A stretch of DNA of 18,729 nt. Origin: Bacteroidetes bacterium UBA4416. Lineage in GTDB: Bacteria > Bacteroidota > Bacteroidia > B-17B0 > Aurantibacillaceae. Within the stretch, counting starts at the first letter, position 1. Every line of letters begins with the position of its first letter. Location of the stretch: contig DGQK01000038.1 in the NCBI GenBank assembly GCA_002390745.1, forward strand, positions 1-18,729. Reading direction: 5' to 3'. A program made the position numbers and the translations under genes. The notes beneath the pieces were generated by a model. It was given only the letters and a program-made list of their open reading frames with translations, ran no database searches and was not told where the DNA came from. Below, piece after piece: positions 15,621 through 18,729 of this stretch.

Positions 15621-15653
15621 CAAAGATATTGATCCGGCCGATATGATTTGAAA
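15621..15653 (-). promoter_or_regulatory. Bacteroidota-type promoter of the AraC-family gene
   Basis: On the minus strand TTTC (15650-15653) and TATCTTTG (15621-15628, exact TAnnTTTG) are 21 nt apart. Transcription would begin near 15615, only 20-30 nt before the proposed extended start and about 130 nt before the GTG at 15488. This supports the longer protein. The rest of the gap (15654-15784) shows no gene; I see only a short GCGGA ... TCCGC inverted repeat in it. Confidence 0.5.
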
Positions 15654-15784
15654 CAATCAATTCCCCGTGCTGATTTTTCAGGATGCCTGTATCTGTTTTA
15701 AATGCAGGTCGGTTCTTGTGATGCGGATGAAGAGAATATGTCCGCCGGTTTTCTGATCTGTACGCAGGCTCTCCCGCACATCAT

Positions 15785-15820
15785 TAAAAAAGCAGTTCCC
15801 GTTTTAAAGGAACTGCTGTT
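15785..15820 (-). terminator. Intrinsic terminator of the DJ-1/PfpI gene
   Basis: A perfect 9-bp stem (AGCAGTTCC at 15791-15799 with GGAACTGCT at 15809-15817) encloses a 9-nt loop. Read on the minus strand it is followed at once by six T residues. It lies about 50 nt past the stop of the DJ-1-like gene. Read on the + strand it is followed by GTTTAAAAAA, so it is mainly a minus-strand terminator. Confidence 0.85.
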
Positions 15821-15868
15821 TAAAAAACAAACAAACATGTTGGCCATGCTATTTGTGAGATATATAGA

Positions 15869-16423
15869 TTAATCGTGTACGCCTTCCATAATTTCTTCCA
15901 CCATCTTCCTGCAGAAAGCAGGCAGGTCTTTCGGGCTGCGGCTGGTTACCAGACCATTGTCCACAACAACCTCCTCGTCTTCCCAGATAGCACCTGCATT
16001 TTCAAGGTCGGTACGGATAGAGGGGTAAGACGTCAGCCTTCTGTCTTTCAGCAGACCGGTTTCGATCATCGTCCAGGGCCCGTGGCAAATGGCAGCCAGC
16101 GGTTTGCCCTCTTCCAGGAAATCGGCTACGAAGTTTACCGCATCTTCATTCATCCTCAGCGCATCCGGGTTCATCACGCCACCCGGCAACACCAAAGCGT
16201 CGTATAATGTACTCTTCACCTCATCAATGCTTTTCGTAGCCTCAAATTCATCGCCCCAGTTTTTATCTTTCCAACCTTTGATCTTTCCTTTTTTCAGGGA
16301 AACGATCTCAACGGTGGCACCGGCCTTTACCAGTGTTTCCAGTGGTTGCTGTAATTCCGACTGCTCGAATCCATGCGTGGCAAGGATCGCGACTTTCTTT
16401 CCATGTAATGTGTTTTCCATCAT
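15869..16423 (-). CDS. DJ-1/PfpI family protein (general stress protein type)
   Basis: A 184-aa class-I glutamine-amidotransferase-like protein, starting at the double ATG (16423/16420). An upstream in-frame ATG at 16507 would add 28 residues without family resemblance. The flavodoxin-like fold opens with GKKVAILATHGFEQSEL (8-24), including the conserved acidic residue near Glu20. The nucleophile elbow is AAICHGPW with Cys113-His114. The end (VVDNGLVTSRSPKDLPAFCRK) is typical of the PfpI/YhbO/YfkM subgroup. Members have been described as proteases, glyoxalases or deglycases, and the true activity is disputed. It is monocistronic: a clear terminator follows and a 245-bp gap separates it from the divergent surface-protein gene. 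Confidence 0.92.
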   Translation of the reverse strand: MMENTLHGKKVAILATHGFEQSELQQPLETLVKAGATVEIVSLKKGKIKGWKDKNWGDEFEATKSIDEVKSTLYDALVLPGGVMNPDALRMNEDAVNFVADFLEEGKPLAAICHGPWTMIETGLLKDRRLTSYPSIRTDLENAGAIWEDEEVVVDNGLVTSRSPKDLPAFCRKMVEEIMEGVHD

Positions 16424-16668
16424 GTGTTCTAAATAAGAATTCAGCTTACAAGCAGATAAATTTGATGCCAGGGCAGACTGACATCCACTGCGTAGAGATT
16501 TCCACACAGGAGAATCCCTGATAGCCGTTTGGGTTATTGGTCGGCATAAAAACGTCTTTAAACAGTCAAAGTCCTGTTTTACTCAGCTAAAGTGTAGGAA
16601 CACGAGAATGTAAACAGAATGATGTTAAATTGTTGTTAAATTAGCTTTAACTCCTTTCTGCCTGAATC

Positions 16669-18444
16669 ATGAAAAAACTTTACCTTATAACGATTGGTGT
16701 ACAGTTTATACACTGTTTGGCACAAGCACAGATCATCACAGCAAACGCTGCAAACCTCAGTATAACTCCGGGAGCAGTCGTTTTGGTAAACGGCGGAATG
16801 AACGTCTCCAATACCACTGCCTTTTTAAATAACGGAGCACTTACGATCACCAAAAACTCAACGTTACCGATAGCTGGAACGTTTAACATAGAAACCGGAA
16901 GCACGGTTTCGGGCAACGGTATTTATGAGGTGGAACAGGACTGGGTGAATAGCGCCGGCTTTGCGGCAGGTACTTCCAAAGTGAGGCTGAATGGAAATAC
17001 CCAGCAGTTTATTACCAGTACCAATGGAACGTCAACTACGTTCAACGACCTTGAATTGACAGGAACGGGTACAGGCACCAACCGCAAAAAAACATTGCAG
17101 GGAGTGGATGCTAAAACCGGTACAGCCGGAGTGCTCCAGATAAACGACAGGGAGCTCGAAACACAAGGGCAGACCTTTTTTGTATTGAATACAGCGCCAG
17201 GTGCCGTGAGTAATAATACCACACCTGGCAGCGAAGGCTTCGTGAGCAGTGTGAGCCCCGGAACCTTTTCGCGTGAAACCAACAGCAGTGCCGCCTATGT
17301 ATTTCCTACCGGATCAAGCACCGGTACCCTGCGCTACCGCCCGGTAGAGCTGACGCCGGCCAATGCCAATGCCAATACCTATGTGGTGCGCCTGAATAAT
17401 GTAGATGCCAGCAGCCAAAGCTTTGATCGTGGTCAGACGGATGGCGTGCCGTGTGATTTGAATCCTTTGTATTTCCATTCCATCAACCGCGTGTCAGGAA
17501 CATCGCCCACCGATGTGCGCTTATTTTATATAACAGCTACTGATGGCAGCTGGTCGGGTATGGCTCAATGGCGGACCACGAATACTATCTGGAATGACAT
17601 GAATGCGCTGGGGGCAGGAACATCAGGGGCCTTTGCCACCCGCACCCGCACAGGCTGGAACTTCGCAAACCCTGGCGATCCTTATATCCTGAGTAATGTC
17701 AGGCCAGATCCACCAGTATTGAACTGCCCGTCGCTTTGTGAGAATTCAGCCAACAATAATTTTAGCTTAACCGGAAACAGTCCCTCTTATCAATGGACGT
17801 TTCCTGCCAATGGAACCATTACCGGCGGGCAGGGCACGTCCAATGTGACGGCCAGCTGGGGAACAGGCACTGGCTCTGTATCCGTGATTGCTGTAGGCCC
17901 CGGAGGTTGTAATTCCCTGCCGGCTACCTGCATGCCCAATGTGGTTCCGCCGCCTGCCGTTGATTTTAGCTTTGCCGATGATATGAACAATGTTTCCTTT
18001 ACTGACCTCAGCAATGGAAGCTCTCAATGGAGCTGGAATTTTGGCGACAGCACGGGCTCTGCATCGCAGAATCCTTCGCATACCTTTCCGGGAAGCGGTA
18101 CCTATACGGTAGTGCTCGTTGCATCGAACAGCACAGGTTGCAGCGGTTCGGCTTCTCATGTGGTTGAGATCCTCGGCGATATTGTTATTCCGAATGTCAT
18201 CTCTCCTAACGGGGACGGCATCAACGATATCTTTACCATCAAATCCAGCGGATTAAAAACCTACGACCTTCTGATCTTCAACCGTTGGGGAACACGGATA
18301 TACCGGTCGACAAGTCCTAAGGATCACTGGGATGGCACGCAGAACGGAAAGTCTGTAGCCGATGGCGCTTATTTTTACATTTTAAACGCGTCCTCCGGAA
18401 GCAAAGAGTTTAAATTCCAGGGATACGTAACAGTCTTTAATTAA
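16669..18444 (+). CDS. Surface/secreted protein with PKD domain and T9SS type-B (CHU_C) sorting domain
   Basis: A 591-aa exported protein. The signal peptide is MKKLYLITIGVQFIHCLAQA. Residues about 20-130 are low-complexity beta repeats rich in N, G, T and S (LSITPGAVVLVNGG, GALTITKNSTL, TVSGNGIYEVEQDW), like a short beta-solenoid. A long beta-rich centre follows. A PKD-like segment near 370-425 (SYQWTFPANGTITGG) and a clear PKD domain at about 431-499 (WSWNFGDSTGSASQNPSHTF) come next. The last 90 residues are the gliding-motility/CHU_C type-B signal: IPNVISPNGDGINDIF, YDLLIFNRWGTRIYR, WDGTQNGKSVADGAYFY. Type-B cargo usually needs a PorP/SprF-like partner, and none is visible here. The next gene starts 22 nt downstream, so the two are probably co-transcribed. 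Confidence 0.92.
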   Translation: MKKLYLITIGVQFIHCLAQAQIITANAANLSITPGAVVLVNGGMNVSNTTAFLNNGALTITKNSTLPIAGTFNIETGSTVSGNGIYEVEQDWVNSAGFAAGTSKVRLNGNTQQFITSTNGTSTTFNDLELTGTGTGTNRKKTLQGVDAKTGTAGVLQINDRELETQGQTFFVLNTAPGAVSNNTTPGSEGFVSSVSPGTFSRETNSSAAYVFPTGSSTGTLRYRPVELTPANANANTYVVRLNNVDASSQSFDRGQTDGVPCDLNPLYFHSINRVSGTSPTDVRLFYITATDGSWSGMAQWRTTNTIWNDMNALGAGTSGAFATRTRTGWNFANPGDPYILSNVRPDPPVLNCPSLCENSANNNFSLTGNSPSYQWTFPANGTITGGQGTSNVTASWGTGTGSVSVIAVGPGGCNSLPATCMPNVVPPPAVDFSFADDMNNVSFTDLSNGSSQWSWNFGDSTGSASQNPSHTFPGSGTYTVVLVASNSTGCSGSASHVVEILGDIVIPNVISPNGDGINDIFTIKSSGLKTYDLLIFNRWGTRIYRSTSPKDHWDGTQNGKSVADGAYFYILNASSGSKEFKFQGYVTVFN

Positions 18445-18466
18445 TTTACTCCTCAATCTGATAACT

Positions 18467-18729
18467 ATGAAAAAAAACATCCTTTTTCTATTTGCTGTAG
18501 GTGCGGGCCTGGCATTTACCCCGCTTAGCGCCCAGAACAATGTCGGTATCGGAACAACCACGCCGAACCCTAATGCGATCCTGGAAATGCAATCGACCAC
18601 GCAGGGTGTTCTCGTACCGAGGATGACCACGGCTCAGCGGCTTGCCATTGCAAGCCCTACGGAAGGCTTAATGGTATATGACATTACGGTGGATTGTTTC
18701 TTCTTTTATGAGACAACTTCCGCTACCTG
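18467..18729 (+). CDS. Exported fibre-like surface protein, N-terminal part (cut by window end)
   Basis: The ATG at 18467 opens a frame that stays open for 87 codons to the window edge. It begins with a signal peptide (MKKNILFLFAVGAGLAFTPL, cut after SAQ). Next come NNVGIGTTTPNPNAILEMQS and TTQGVLVPRMTTAQRLAI, then GLMVYDITVDCFFFY. This VGIGTTTP ... GVLVPRMTTAQR pattern is the usual N-terminus of Bacteroidota proteins that resemble phage tail fibres or carry collagen-like or chaperone-like C-terminal domains. It starts 22 nt after the T9SS type-B gene. The rest lies outside the window, so no C-terminal domain can be assigned. Confidence 0.85.
   Translation, partial: MKKNILFLFAVGAGLAFTPLSAQNNVGIGTTTPNPNAILEMQSTTQGVLVPRMTTAQRLAIASPTEGLMVYDITVDCFFFYETTSAT

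Noticed and set aside
16424..16668. Promoter boxes in the 245-bp divergent gap, such as TAAATTTG at 16457-16464 and TAGCTTTA at 16642-16649
   Set aside because: Neither has a matching -33 element at 19-21 nt. The first is about 200 bp from the + strand gene; the second would leave only about a dozen nt of leader. The gap shows no gene.

Overview
The window reads as a Bacteroidota chromosome, most likely from the Chitinophagales/Cytophagales side (inference). The evidence is protein types largely confined to that phylum: a TonB-dependent receptor with an N-terminal carboxypeptidase-regulatory-like domain, type IX secretion (T9SS) cargo with both type-A and type-B C-terminal sorting domains, weak Shine-Dalgarno signals, and promoters fitting the phylum pattern (TTTG, about 20 nt, TAnnTTTG). 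No tRNA, rRNA, CRISPR array, transposase or phage gene was seen.

Region 1 (1-10836, + strand) is a nine-gene sulfur-assimilation cluster behind a perfect 24-bp inverted repeat (1-59). In order: TonB-dependent receptor; a fusion of the siroheme-synthase N-terminal domain with a TSUP/TauE-SafE permease; a thioredoxin-reductase-like ferredoxin-NADP reductase; an OsmC-like protein; O-succinylhomoserine sulfhydrylase (metZ); a [4Fe-4S] APS reductase (cysH); sulfate adenylyltransferase subunits (cysD, cysN); and a hotdog acyl-CoA thioesterase. Inferred flow: outer-membrane uptake, inner-membrane transport, ATP + sulfate to APS (CysDN), APS to sulfite (CysH), sulfite to sulfide by a sulfite reductase not in this window (siroheme from the fusion, electrons perhaps from the FNR), then sulfide into homocysteine (MetZ). 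There is no APS kinase, which fits the direct APS route.

Region 2 (10842-16423, - strand) holds a secreted T9SS type-A protein converging on the sulfur operon with a 5-bp gap, a NarL/FixJ response regulator without a neighbouring kinase, a run of small genes (four-TM protein, DUF3817 membrane protein, membrane-anchored rhodanese, MmcQ/YjbR protein), an AraC-family regulator whose true start is unclear, and a DJ-1/PfpI protein with a clear intrinsic terminator.

Region 3 (16669-end, + strand) holds a PKD-containing T9SS type-B surface protein and the N-terminal part of a second exported protein with the VGIGTTTP motif of Bacteroidota fibre-like surface proteins, cut by the window edge.

The most notable points are the siroheme/permease fusion inside a receptor-headed sulfur operon, the noncanonical start of the AraC gene behind a good promoter, a perfect palindrome lying within a consensus promoter, and the rhodanese/membrane-protein cluster. 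No wholly new system can be demonstrated from sequence alone.
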